From assembly GCA_029959865.1 (NCBI GenBank), contig JASCPE010000002.1:1-64000 (forward strand): a stretch of 64,000 bases of DNA. Reading direction: 5' to 3'. The notes beneath the pieces are model-generated. The model did no database searches, was not told where the DNA came from, and saw only the letters and a list, made by a program, of their open reading frames with translations. Numbering within the stretch: the stretch's first letter is position 1; each line of letters begins with the position of its first letter. Positions 29,533-38,017 of the stretch are shown piece after piece. Origin of the DNA: Microbacteriaceae bacterium PS02070. GTDB taxonomy: Bacteria > Actinomycetota > Actinomycetes > Actinomycetales > Microbacteriaceae. The position numbers were made by a program, and so were the translations under genes.

Positions 29533-31911
29533 CTAAGTCGCGGCCTCGATCACCAGACGCGCAAGCGCGTCGGTGCACACGGCCGTGCCCGGCTGAGGCT
29601 CCAGGTTTCCAGGGACCTCGACCCACCGACGGGCGAACGCTCGCGCTTCCCCAGCCGTTGCCGGTGCCGTCTCGAGTCTGTCAATCAAATCAGCGATCGA
29701 CATGACGAGGGGGCCGGGAAGATCGGTGCGGTAGTCGAGATAGAAATCACGTGCCGCGAGGTAGGTGGTCACGTCCGGGCTGAGAAAGTACGAAGGGACG
29801 CCGACAATGGCGGCTTCGAACATCACTGATGAGTAGTCCGTGATGAAGATATCGGCCACTGTGAGAAGGTCCTGCGTTCCGAATCCAGGAGCATCGTCCA
29901 CCCCCTCGAACTCCGCATGCATCAGCGGGTGCAGTTTAACGACGAGGTGGATCCCGTTCGCCTTCAACGCATCGTGGAGCGCCCGCACATCCACGCCGAT
30001 CTCTCCATCGAGCCGGAAGGTGGGCGCAAAGAGCGCCACTCGCTGGCCGCTGAGGTGTGGGTGAGCAGCGAGAACGCGGGTCCTTTGTGCCTCTCGCCGC
30101 GCGGGGTCGCGGAGTCGATCAACGCGGGGCAGCGGAAGAACGCGGATGCGAGATTCTGGCGTGCCAAATGCCTCCGCGTAGGCTGCCACTGCGGGGCGCC
30201 CGCTCGCGAGCACGATGTCGTATCCCTCATGCATTCGCATCGCATCCGCGAGTCTTTCATCGCGCCCTTCGGGCTTTCCCAGGATGCTGCGTCCGAATTT
30301 CTTGAAGGCACCGAGCGCATGCCACATCTGGATAATCGTGAGTTCTGGGCGGTGGGAGAGAACGCTTGCAACGATCGAGTACGTGTCCAGGAGCAACACT
30401 CGGGCGGTGGCGACGTGGTAGAGCTGGCGGAGCATGTGCAGGGAGTATCGCGCCTTGCCGAGGACGCCCGGGGGGACCATGCGCACGAGACTCACGACCG
30501 TCAGCGAAGGGTCGATGCGATGAATCGCTTCGCGAAGATCGGCGAAGTCTTCGGGCTCGGCTGGGTGCTCTCGGCTGAGCATGACGATTTTGCGCCGCAC
30601 CGGCAGTAGTTTGAGAGGGGCGTACACCGCGGTCAAACTCTTTCGAGCGACCCATGCGATCACGAGGCGAAGGGAAAGCGGACCGTCTGCCCGGGTCGGT
30701 TCCGGGCCGGAGGCCGGGGCGACAGCTGCTCGCTCGACCGACGCGGTTATTCGCGGCCGCAGCAACACCTCCCGTGCGATGCGCTCGCTGGAGTCCCCAT
30801 CGCACGCACTCATAAACATGTCGATGAAGCTGTCGAGCGCGGGGGTCGTACGTGCGTTGCGGATCGTTTCTGCGAGCTCCGCTCCGTCGTGGATTACCGG
30901 CCCGCACAAGTACTCGGAGAACGGGTGATAGAACGAGCGACTGGAAGTGTACTCCTCAAGGTCTGGGCAGTAGAAGACAATCGGCCGCCGCAGGAGCGCG
31001 TACTCGAAGATCGCCGACGAGTAGTCGGTCACGAGGACATCCGCGGCCATGAGAAGGTCCGTCATCTCGCGCTCGGCGCTCACGTCTATGAGTCCTGTTA
31101 CGTGTGGGCGTGCGCTCAGGAGGGGTGTGACAAAGGGATGCATCTTGACCATGAGTACCCAGTCATCACCGAGGTCTTGCACGACACGTTGCCACGGCAC
31201 GCTATCGAAATCGAACGTTGCCGACCGCTGGCCATTTCCGCGGAACGTCGGCGCAAACAGCACGATTTTTCGCTCAGCGGGAATGCCGTACTCACGTCGA
31301 ATCCGCTCCGAGGCGCGCTGCACTCCTTCCGGGTTGAAGAACGCGTCCGTGCGTGGCACCCCGAGCGCGTGCACCCGGCTCATATCAATCCGGAACGCTT
31401 CGGCATAGTCAGCCCGCACGGCTTCGCTGCTGACAGTCGCATCCGTATAGTTGCGGTGCGCGGCTGACCCGGGGAGGGGCCCACCGGGCAGGCCCGCTCG
31501 ACTCCAGCCGACGCGCTTGAATGCTCCCGCTGCGTGCCACACCTGGACGAGCCTGGCCTCCGGGCGGATCTTGAAGGAGTAGATCAATGGATAGAAGTCA
31601 TCCACCACGATCGTCTGAGCTGTCGCAATGAGCCACGGGAGGCGAACAATGTCTCGGAGAGGACGCGAACTGCTGAGGCTCGGCTTGAACACCCCGACAA
31701 CATCGGCGTTCGGATCCTGGCGAAGGATCGCGTCGTGGAGAAACTCAAAGTTCCCGGAATAGTCATCGCGCGAGTCCGAAAGGAACAGCACCCGCCCGGG
31801 ACGGACCCGTGCGGCGCGTGCGAATGCGATGTAGGGAACTATGTAGAACGCGAACCGGATGCGATGCAGAATGGCGGAGCCCCGCAGCTTACTTCGAAGC
31901 AAACCCCACAT
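29533..31911 (-). CDS. tandem double-domain CDP-polyol phosphotransferase (two TagF-type domains)
   Basis: A 792-aa protein made of two complete TagB/TagF-like catalytic domains. Domain 1 (about 35-380) has LVQVWHAAGAFKRVGW, IVLFAPTFRGNG, VKMHPF and VLVTDYSSAIFEYALLRRP. Domain 2 (about 430-790) has IIQMWHALGAFKKFGR, VALFAPTFRLDGE, VKLHPL and IFITDYSSVMFEAAIVGVP. Both keep the His and Asp/Ser loops expected for transfer from a CDP-polyol, so both look active. Single-domain family members are usual; a duplicate could place a primase and a polymerase, or two polyol specificities, on one chain. The TGAGGTTTC before the ATG acts as ribosome-binding site. It is followed by the second LCP gene after 49 bp. 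Confidence 0.88.
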   Translation of the reverse strand: MWGLLRSKLRGSAILHRIRFAFYIVPYIAFARAARVRPGRVLFLSDSRDDYSGNFEFLHDAILRQDPNADVVGVFKPSLSSSRPLRDIVRLPWLIATAQTIVVDDFYPLIYSFKIRPEARLVQVWHAAGAFKRVGWSRAGLPGGPLPGSAAHRNYTDATVSSEAVRADYAEAFRIDMSRVHALGVPRTDAFFNPEGVQRASERIRREYGIPAERKIVLFAPTFRGNGQRSATFDFDSVPWQRVVQDLGDDWVLMVKMHPFVTPLLSARPHVTGLIDVSAEREMTDLLMAADVLVTDYSSAIFEYALLRRPIVFYCPDLEEYTSSRSFYHPFSEYLCGPVIHDGAELAETIRNARTTPALDSFIDMFMSACDGDSSERIAREVLLRPRITASVERAAVAPASGPEPTRADGPLSLRLVIAWVARKSLTAVYAPLKLLPVRRKIVMLSREHPAEPEDFADLREAIHRIDPSLTVVSLVRMVPPGVLGKARYSLHMLRQLYHVATARVLLLDTYSIVASVLSHRPELTIIQMWHALGAFKKFGRSILGKPEGRDERLADAMRMHEGYDIVLASGRPAVAAYAEAFGTPESRIRVLPLPRVDRLRDPARREAQRTRVLAAHPHLSGQRVALFAPTFRLDGEIGVDVRALHDALKANGIHLVVKLHPLMHAEFEGVDDAPGFGTQDLLTVADIFITDYSSVMFEAAIVGVPSYFLSPDVTTYLAARDFYLDYRTDLPGPLVMSIADLIDRLETAPATAGEARAFARRWVEVPGNLEPQPGTAVCTDALARLVIEAAT

Positions 31912-32027
31912 GAAACCTCATTTCCGCGCTTCCGAAGGAATCGCGTACGTCCCGGACGATATTACCTGCGCGTAATATGGGCTGTCTGATAGCGAGCCGA
32001 GGGTCGGGGTGTGAATGAGCGTCCCCC

Positions 32028-32033
32028 TAGAAT
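32028..32033 (+). promoter_or_regulatory. leaderless-type -10 element (TAGAAT) of the GT2 gene at 32040
   Basis: TAGAAT plus 6 nt and GTG at 32040. An alternative GTG at 32034 directly abuts the -10 element, so the later GTG is the better start. Confidence 0.55.
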
Positions 32034-32039
32034 GTGGCC

Positions 32040-34010
32040 GTGAGCCCCCCCGATCACAGTCCGCTCTTCACAGCGGTGATACCTCTCCATAACGTAGAGC
32101 ACTACGTCGGTGACTTCCTTGCGTCGTTGCTACATGCGGGGGCAAAGGCTGATCGCGTCGAGTTGATCTTCATCGATGATGGGTCGACCGATCACACGTG
32201 GGCGATCGTTCACGAATGGGTAGCCGTGCATTATCCCGCAGCAACCCTGCTCCGCACCCCGAATGGTGGCGTGTCGGCTGCACGCAACCTGGGTCTGAGC
32301 CTCGCTACTGCACCTTGGGTGACATTTCCCGATCCCGACGACCTGCTCGGGCTCGGCTACTTTGACTGCTTCACCGCGCTCATCGAGAGGGAAGCAGACG
32401 ACCCGCCCGAGTTGCTGGCCGCGAATATCCAAAGGGTGTTCGACCCCGATCCCACGTGGCGCGATGTCCACGCGCTGAGGTCGAGGTTCTTGAGAGGTAC
32501 CCGGGTGGCGGACATCGACCGTGAGGCCGAAGTCTTTCAGATGTCCGTGGCAACGGCAGTCTTCCCCACAGATGCGCTTCGCGCGTCGGGCGCACGCTTC
32601 ATCGACCGCTTGCATGCATCAGAAGACGCGCTGTTCATTGCGCACTATCTTCTCGGGCGTCAAACGCGCCGCATTGGATTGGTGGCGGAGGCGCTCTACG
32701 GGTATCGGCGACGCGCTACCGGAGGATCAGCGGTCGACTCTTACCGAGGCGACCCGGCTAGCTACCTCGATCGGTTTCGCGACGGTTACCTACCCTTGCT
32801 GCAGGAGGCATCAAGTGTCGCCGAGGTTCCCGACTGGCTACAGACGATGCTCTTGTACGAATGTCAATGGCTGTTTCCCCAGCAGTTGGCGCCGCACAGC
32901 TTCGCGTCAGCGCTGGGAACCGAGCAGCGTCGAGAGGTTCGCGACACACTCGGGGCATGCCTCGCCCACGTGAGCGATCGTCGATTGCTGGCGTATGACG
33001 TGACCGCGTTGCCGTTGGAGACGCGGCTGGTGATCCTTGCGTTGACCGGACGGCCTCTGTGGCACTGGATATCTCCCTACGCATCCTCCCCCGATCGCGA
33101 CGGCATTGTCTCGACGCACCTGTATGGGAACTGGTCTGAAGTGCCCGCCGTCGGAACAGAGTTGGATGATGGTCTTCCGACGTCGCATGCAGTCACGATT
33201 CGGTTCCCCGACTACTTTGATCAAAAAGTGATGAGCGAGCTCATCGTCCGGACGAGAGGCGCCCCGCGCGCAGTGATCGTCGATGGCCAACGCCGGGAAG
33301 TGCGTGCAACACGTCACGGCGAGTCGATTGCCCAGTGCGGAGATCGACATCGACGCGAGCACACGGGTGCGCACGCTTGGGTGATCCCACCCGCACAGGG
33401 TGCTGTAAGGGTGTGGAAGTACATTCCCAAGCGGGAGTTTCCCGACGCGCGACCTTGGTGCAGAGAGACCGCGGCGATTCTGGGAGCTTGGCTACGCCGC
33501 TGCACTCACTCACTCGCACGCACGCTCATTGGGCTCGCGCCCCGCCCGCAGGGGTGGGCGATCGACGCAGCGATTGGTGAGACCGCGGCGCGGCTGAGGA
33601 TGCATCTAGCCCGTCATCTGGGTCGTCCCGCCCTTCTGGTGCACCAACGCGGGTTTTCGCTGGGTCGGGTAAGGGCCCGCTACTGGATCTTTCCGCCGCA
33701 GTGCTCCGCGCCGGTCGTTCGTGGCTATCGCGTTGCCGTCCACCATGGTGAGATCGAGCGCGTAGATGTGGTCGGTATCGATGCTTGTGGTGCAGACCTG
33801 GTGATCGCGGATTCATGGAACGCAGTTGAGCTCCTCCGCGAGCGCTCGCGGTTCTTCCCCGAGGACATCCTTTATCTGGAACCGGAACACATTGTCACAC
33901 GGATGCCAGCGGCTGTCACTCGATGGGAGCGCGAACGTCGGAGATCGGCGCGAGCGTCGTCATCCATCTGGCCGGCCGGGGCTACCCGCGAGGCCCGGGC
34001 GGGAGCGTGA
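32040..34010 (+). CDS. GT2-family glycosyltransferase with unassigned C-terminal domain
   Basis: A 656-aa protein, paralogous over its first 330 residues to the GT2 half of the fusion at 25527-28355. It shares HNVEHYVGDFLASL, LIFIDDGSTDHTW, TFPDPDDLLGLGYFD and the linker motif DWLQTMLLYECQWLFPQQL with a later LETRLVILALTG. It has no recognisable TagF motifs; instead residues 500-630 carry a region with LLVHQRGFSLGRVRARYWIFPPQ and GADLVIADSWNAVELLRERS that I cannot assign. The last 10 codons overlap the 3' end of the convergent ligase-like gene by 29 bp and look like read-through past an older stop. A glycopolymer role follows from context only. Confidence 0.75.
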   Translation: MSPPDHSPLFTAVIPLHNVEHYVGDFLASLLHAGAKADRVELIFIDDGSTDHTWAIVHEWVAVHYPAATLLRTPNGGVSAARNLGLSLATAPWVTFPDPDDLLGLGYFDCFTALIEREADDPPELLAANIQRVFDPDPTWRDVHALRSRFLRGTRVADIDREAEVFQMSVATAVFPTDALRASGARFIDRLHASEDALFIAHYLLGRQTRRIGLVAEALYGYRRRATGGSAVDSYRGDPASYLDRFRDGYLPLLQEASSVAEVPDWLQTMLLYECQWLFPQQLAPHSFASALGTEQRREVRDTLGACLAHVSDRRLLAYDVTALPLETRLVILALTGRPLWHWISPYASSPDRDGIVSTHLYGNWSEVPAVGTELDDGLPTSHAVTIRFPDYFDQKVMSELIVRTRGAPRAVIVDGQRREVRATRHGESIAQCGDRHRREHTGAHAWVIPPAQGAVRVWKYIPKREFPDARPWCRETAAILGAWLRRCTHSLARTLIGLAPRPQGWAIDAAIGETAARLRMHLARHLGRPALLVHQRGFSLGRVRARYWIFPPQCSAPVVRGYRVAVHHGEIERVDVVGIDACGADLVIADSWNAVELLRERSRFFPEDILYLEPEHIVTRMPAAVTRWERERRRSARASSSIWPAGATREARAGA

Positions 34011-35295
34011 CGATGCCCGTGGGTGTTGCACCCGGCGGGTCGGGGGAGTCCCATCTCATGAGCGAGGCGCGTGCGGCACAGACGACGAGCAGGAACCATT
34101 CGAAGCCGCCGAGCAGCGCGCTCGTCACGACACCGTCGGCGAGAACGACGAGGATCACGAGCGGCGCCCAGGTATAGACCGTAGAGCGTCGCTCTGAGGC
34201 GCTGACCCAGGAGCGGCCGAGCGCGAGCAGGCCGAAGAACGCGAACAGGGCCGCTCCCACGCCGCCCGTCTGCAGGAGAACGTCCATGTACGCGCCAAGC
34301 GCAGAGGTCTGGTCGCGCTCGTTGAGGATGTGGATCACGACATACGGCGCGCGATCGGACGGCCAGGTCCCGACCCACCCCCAGCCGGCGATGGGCTCTC
34401 GCTCCGCGAAGTCCAGGACGACGTTCCAGAGGCGTGAACGCTCGAGGAACCCCGGCTCGGCATTGAGCCAGTAGACGAGGGGGCGGCGGAACAGGTAGAT
34501 GGTCAGCAGGCCGACGCTGACGAGGCTCGCGACGATCGTATGGAAGGTGCGGCGGCGCGACGGAGCGATCCGCCTCGCGATGACCAGGATGCCGGCGCCC
34601 GTGGCCGACAGGAGGGCGAGGATCCACACGATGGGGGACGCGGTCAGCACAGCCAGGAGCGCACCGAGGGTGATGGAGAACACCGACAGCCCCGTCGCGA
34701 CCGACCGCGTGCGCCACTCCACGAGAAAGGTGACCAATGCGATGATCGTCACGACGCCGAGCTGGGTTCTACTGCCGAAGATTCCCTGAATCGGCCCGCC
34801 CGCGGTGATATCGCCCGCGATCCCGAGGAAGGGGATCGGGAGGTCGAGCAGGATCCCGCTGAGGATCTCCATCCCCAGCGACAACACGAGGAGCACTCGG
34901 AGCACGTCGCCGGTCGCCCGCACGATCTGCACCGTGTCGCGGATGTGCGCGACAGTCACGGCGACCAGCGCCGAGGCGGCCAGAGCGATCCAGCCCGAGA
35001 TCGTCGCCCCGCGAGCACTGGACCATAAGAAGCTCAGCAGGAACCAGGCCAGCACCAATACGAGGCTCCATGGCGCGAGGTGGCGCAGTTGCCACTCCTG
35101 GCGCCTCGCCGCGAGGATCGCGACGCCGAGGACGAGAAGGCCGGAGATGACCGCGCCGTACCCGGCGTCTCCCATGAGCTGGCGCAGGAGATAGGTCGTG
35201 AAGACGGCACCGATCGCAGCGAGGGTGTACGCCGATGCGACGGCGGGTGAGCGCAGCAGATCCCCGAGACGGCGCACATCCGGCGACGTGTTCAC
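33982..35295 (-). CDS. O-antigen ligase/Wzy-like polytopic membrane protein (1)
   Basis: A 437-aa membrane protein with about eleven hydrophobic segments and a larger extracytoplasmic loop (about 285-340) containing SRLWNVVLDFAEREPIAGWGWVGTWPSDRAP, the usual O-antigen ligase/polymerase (Wzy_C) region with its Arg and Gly-Trp-Gly. Family members link or polymerise lipid-carried glycans outside the membrane. The GTG overlaps the stop of the next upstream gene by 4 bp, so two paralogous ligase-like proteins are made together. The exact reaction is not predictable from sequence. Confidence 0.8.
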   Translation of the reverse strand: MNTSPDVRRLGDLLRSPAVASAYTLAAIGAVFTTYLLRQLMGDAGYGAVISGLLVLGVAILAARRQEWQLRHLAPWSLVLVLAWFLLSFLWSSARGATISGWIALAASALVAVTVAHIRDTVQIVRATGDVLRVLLVLSLGMEILSGILLDLPIPFLGIAGDITAGGPIQGIFGSRTQLGVVTIIALVTFLVEWRTRSVATGLSVFSITLGALLAVLTASPIVWILALLSATGAGILVIARRIAPSRRRTFHTIVASLVSVGLLTIYLFRRPLVYWLNAEPGFLERSRLWNVVLDFAEREPIAGWGWVGTWPSDRAPYVVIHILNERDQTSALGAYMDVLLQTGGVGAALFAFFGLLALGRSWVSASERRSTVYTWAPLVILVVLADGVVTSALLGGFEWFLLVVCAARASLMRWDSPDPPGATPTGIVTLPPGPRG

Positions 35296-36692
35296 GCCTC
35301 GACCGGGCCTTCACCCTGCTCGCTGAGCAGACGCTGCTCCGACGGCCCCCGCCCCAAAAGCGGCGCCTGCTTGATCTTGAATCCCAGCATGACCAGGAAC
35401 ATCCAGCCCCAGTTCAGGAGGGGAGCCGACTCGGCCACGCTCTGTACGAGGAGGATGGTCCCCACGAGCGTCGGGACGAGTGTGACGGCCGAATAGGGAC
35501 GATCATCTACCAGATCCCAACGGGGCCGGTCCACCGCGAAGAACCACGACCGCCAGATGAAGGCGAGGAAGGTGAGCCCGATCGCGACGAGCCCCACGAT
35601 GCCCAGCTGGAACAGGACGTCGAGCCACATGTTGTGCGCCTGCATCACGGTGACTCCGTGATCGACGATCCAGCCGTCAAAGCCCGGGTGAGTGGGGTCC
35701 CACGGCGTCGCGAACCCCCAGCCGATGACGGGGTGCTCTGCGACCCGCGCGCCGACGGCCTGCCAAATGGCCTCCCGTCCGGTCAGGTCCGACGATCGCC
35801 CGAGGAGCGCGAGGACCGGCTCGCGCAGCCACCACGCTGCGCCGAGCCCGACGACAGCGACGGCGGCGTACAGGGCGTAGTAGCGCGTACGCTCGCCAGC
35901 TCGGCGCGTCGTGCGCATGAGAAGCACGGTCGCGAGGACGACTCCGACCGCAGCGAGAGCGACGGTCGCGGTGGCGGATCCCGCGCGCACGAACAGATAG
36001 ACCGCGAGCGCCGTCCACACGTAGAGAAGCGGGCGACGGGGAGCCTTCGATGCGATCCGGATCGCGAACACCACGATTCCCAGCAGCGCCACATAGGCGA
36101 GGGCGTTGGCGTTGCCGAAGAGGCCCTGGAGTCGCCCACCGTCGATCAGATTGTCGCGCGACCACAACACGATCGGGTCGTCGACCGGCGCGTCCGGTCG
36201 GACGAAACCGGGCAGGATGTCACCGCGCCACACGAGCGAGACCCAGAGTTCGAACAGCAGACAGAGTCCGAGGATCCACTTCAGAGCCGCCGCGATCGAG
36301 CGGACCAGCTCCCGCCATGTCAACACCGACCCGACGAACAGCGCCTGCACGGTCGTGGCGACGAGCAGGAACAGCGTGAGAGCGGTCACGTCGCGCCAGT
36401 TCGACCAGATGAGTGAGGCGACCGCCCAGAGGACGTACCCCGCAGCGAACCAGGGGAGGCGCCGCCACTGCACTGCGGGGCGCAAGAAGAGCCACAGGAT
36501 GACGGAAACGCTCGTCGTCACCACCAGCATGACGAAGGTGCCGGTAACCCCGAAGGCCATGAGCCAGGAGGTCCCGGCCAGCGCAGCCGCAAGCACGAAC
36601 ACGGCCCACCCGCGCAGCAGGATATGCCCCGTCGTCTCGCGGACGGGTGCGGCCGGCGGCGGAGCGATCGGGTGTTTTGTGTGGACGGCCAT
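35292..36692 (-). CDS. O-antigen ligase/Wzy-like polytopic membrane protein (2)
   Basis: A 466-aa paralogue of the following gene, with about twelve hydrophobic segments and the same loop type: GREAIWQAVGARVAEHPVIGWGFATPWDPTHPGF, then AHNMWLDVLFQLGIVGL, which is characteristic of the family (the HNxxLxxLxxxGxxG element). First gene of a two-gene operon. TAGCCT lies 9 nt upstream of the ATG with AAGGAA between them. It diverges from manA; the two starts are 40 bp apart and share promoter DNA. Confidence 0.85.
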   Translation of the reverse strand: MAVHTKHPIAPPPAAPVRETTGHILLRGWAVFVLAAALAGTSWLMAFGVTGTFVMLVVTTSVSVILWLFLRPAVQWRRLPWFAAGYVLWAVASLIWSNWRDVTALTLFLLVATTVQALFVGSVLTWRELVRSIAAALKWILGLCLLFELWVSLVWRGDILPGFVRPDAPVDDPIVLWSRDNLIDGGRLQGLFGNANALAYVALLGIVVFAIRIASKAPRRPLLYVWTALAVYLFVRAGSATATVALAAVGVVLATVLLMRTTRRAGERTRYYALYAAVAVVGLGAAWWLREPVLALLGRSSDLTGREAIWQAVGARVAEHPVIGWGFATPWDPTHPGFDGWIVDHGVTVMQAHNMWLDVLFQLGIVGLVAIGLTFLAFIWRSWFFAVDRPRWDLVDDRPYSAVTLVPTLVGTILLVQSVAESAPLLNWGWMFLVMLGFKIKQAPLLGRGPSEQRLLSEQGEGPVEA

Positions 36693-36701
36693 CGTTCCTT
36701 C

Positions 36702-36707
36702 AGGCTA
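36702..36707 (-). promoter_or_regulatory. -10-like element (TAGCCT) of the Wzy-like operon
   Basis: Minus-strand TAGCCT 9 nt before ATG 36692, back to back with the manA element at 36721-36726. Transcripts would have a 5' leader of only a few bases. Confidence 0.4.
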
Positions 36708-36720
36708 CCGTCCGCGGCTC

Positions 36721-36726
36721 TAGGCT
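36721..36726 (+). promoter_or_regulatory. leaderless-type -10 element (TAGGCT) of manA
   Basis: TAGGCT plus 6 nt and GTG at 36733. Confidence 0.6.
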
Positions 36727-36732
36727 GGAGAT

Positions 36733-37860
36733 GTGCTGGTACCCATCTCGAACACCGCTCGCGACTACCTCTGGGGGTCGACGACCCTGCTCGCAGCACT
36801 GGAGGGTCGAGAGCCCTCCGGCGCGCCCGAGGCGGAAATCTGGTACGGCGACCACGCCGGCTGCCCTGCCGTCGTCGCGGACGGTTCGGGTCAGACCCTC
36901 GACGTCTATCGCGGTCGGAGCGAGGCGCCGCCACTCTCATTCCTCCTCAAGTTGCTCGCTGCCGACTCCGTCCTCTCTATTCAGGTGCACCCGTCGCTCG
37001 CTCAGGCGCGTGCGGGATTCGACGCCGAAGACGCGGCGGGGGTCGCTCGAGATGCCGCCGACCGCAATTACAAGGACCGCAACCACAAGCCGGAGCTCAT
37101 CATCGCGCTCAGTGACGAGTTCCTCGCCCTCGTCGGCGTGCGCCCGCTCGCGGTCACCCGATCGGTGGTGGCCTCGTTGGGTGACGGTCCCGGTCTTCGG
37201 GCGCTCGCCGCCCATCTAGCGGGGGAGGACGAGAGACGTGCCGTCCGAGCGACGCTCGAGTGGGTGCTCTCACCCGCCGCGGCTGACGACGTGCGCGAGA
37301 TCACGGCGGCCCTCCGCAGTGCGGTGAGCGCGGAGACCGCCGAGATCGCGGCCATCGCGCAGGAGTATCCGGAGGATCCCGGGGTCGTGGTCGCGCTGAT
37401 GATGAACCTCGTCCGCTTGCGCGCGGGAGAAGCGGTGTTCGTCGCCGCCGGAATCCTGCACGCCTACGTGCGCGGACTCGGTGTGGAGATCATGGCCGCG
37501 AGCGACAACGTGCTCCGCGGGGGGCTCACCGGGAAGCACATCGACGTGGTCGAGTTGCTCCGCATCGCCGACACCACCCCCGCGCCCGCCTCGCTCTACG
37601 AGGGCTCCGCCGTCGGTCCCGTGACGACGTGGGCTCCTGTGGGGGACTTCACCCTCGCGCGCGTGGAGGCACGGTCGGCACCGATCACGCTCACCCCGCC
37701 CGGGGACGCCATCGTCATCGCGACCCGCGGCGAGGTGACCGTCTCCGACGGCGATCAGGCCCGGTTGCTCACGCCGACTGAGGGGCTCTACATCCCCGGC
37801 GAGACGGGGAGTATCGACATCTCCGGCGAGGGTGAGGCGTTCGTCGCCTCCGGCCGCTGA
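36733..37860 (+). CDS. manA: mannose-6-phosphate isomerase, class I
   Basis: A 375-aa type I phosphomannose isomerase interconverting fructose-6-phosphate and mannose-6-phosphate and feeding GDP-mannose or other mannosyl donors. Zinc and active-site motifs are present: IQVHPSLAQA, YKDRNHKPELIIALS, VAAGILHAYVRGLGVEIMAASDNVLRGGLTGKHID. It precedes whiB as in the mycobacterial Rv3255c-Rv3260c area, but no phosphomannomutase (manB) gene follows in this window. Confidence 0.95.
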   Translation: MLVPISNTARDYLWGSTTLLAALEGREPSGAPEAEIWYGDHAGCPAVVADGSGQTLDVYRGRSEAPPLSFLLKLLAADSVLSIQVHPSLAQARAGFDAEDAAGVARDAADRNYKDRNHKPELIIALSDEFLALVGVRPLAVTRSVVASLGDGPGLRALAAHLAGEDERRAVRATLEWVLSPAAADDVREITAALRSAVSAETAEIAAIAQEYPEDPGVVVALMMNLVRLRAGEAVFVAAGILHAYVRGLGVEIMAASDNVLRGGLTGKHIDVVELLRIADTTPAPASLYEGSAVGPVTTWAPVGDFTLARVEARSAPITLTPPGDAIVIATRGEVTVSDGDQARLLTPTEGLYIPGETGSIDISGEGEAFVASGR

Positions 37861-37905
37861 TACCGCCGATTCACCTCGTCACCGTTTCGTCGGCATGTCG
37901 TGAAG

Positions 37906-37931
37906 GTTCAATCCCTCGTTGAGGGTTTAAC
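37906..37931. promoter_or_regulatory. imperfect palindrome upstream of whiB (possible operator, or manA terminator)
   Basis: The core CCCTC-gtt-GAGGG (37913-37925) is perfect; matching AA/TT and GTT/AAC arms extend it imperfectly to 37906 and 37931. It ends 10 bp before the -35 of the whiB promoter. The TTT after the stem also allows a weak terminator for manA. Confidence 0.4.
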
Positions 37932-37940
37932 ATTTGCGAC

Positions 37941-37969
37941 TTGACCGGAGCGAATGACACCTGTGTAAT
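37941..37969 (+). promoter_or_regulatory. whiB promoter (TTGACC, 17 bp, TGTAAT)
   Basis: TTGACC at 37941-37946 and TGTAAT at 37964-37969 with a 17-bp spacer, one of the best sigma-70-type pairs in the window. The spacer contains GACAC (37956-37960), which is the core of WhiA binding sites in Streptomyces; a 5-mer alone is weak evidence. The leader is about 40 nt with GGGAGAACG before the ATG. Confidence 0.6.
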
Positions 37970-38017
37970 TATGCGTACGCACGCTGACCGCGTGGGGCAA
38001 ACAGGTGGGAGAACGAT

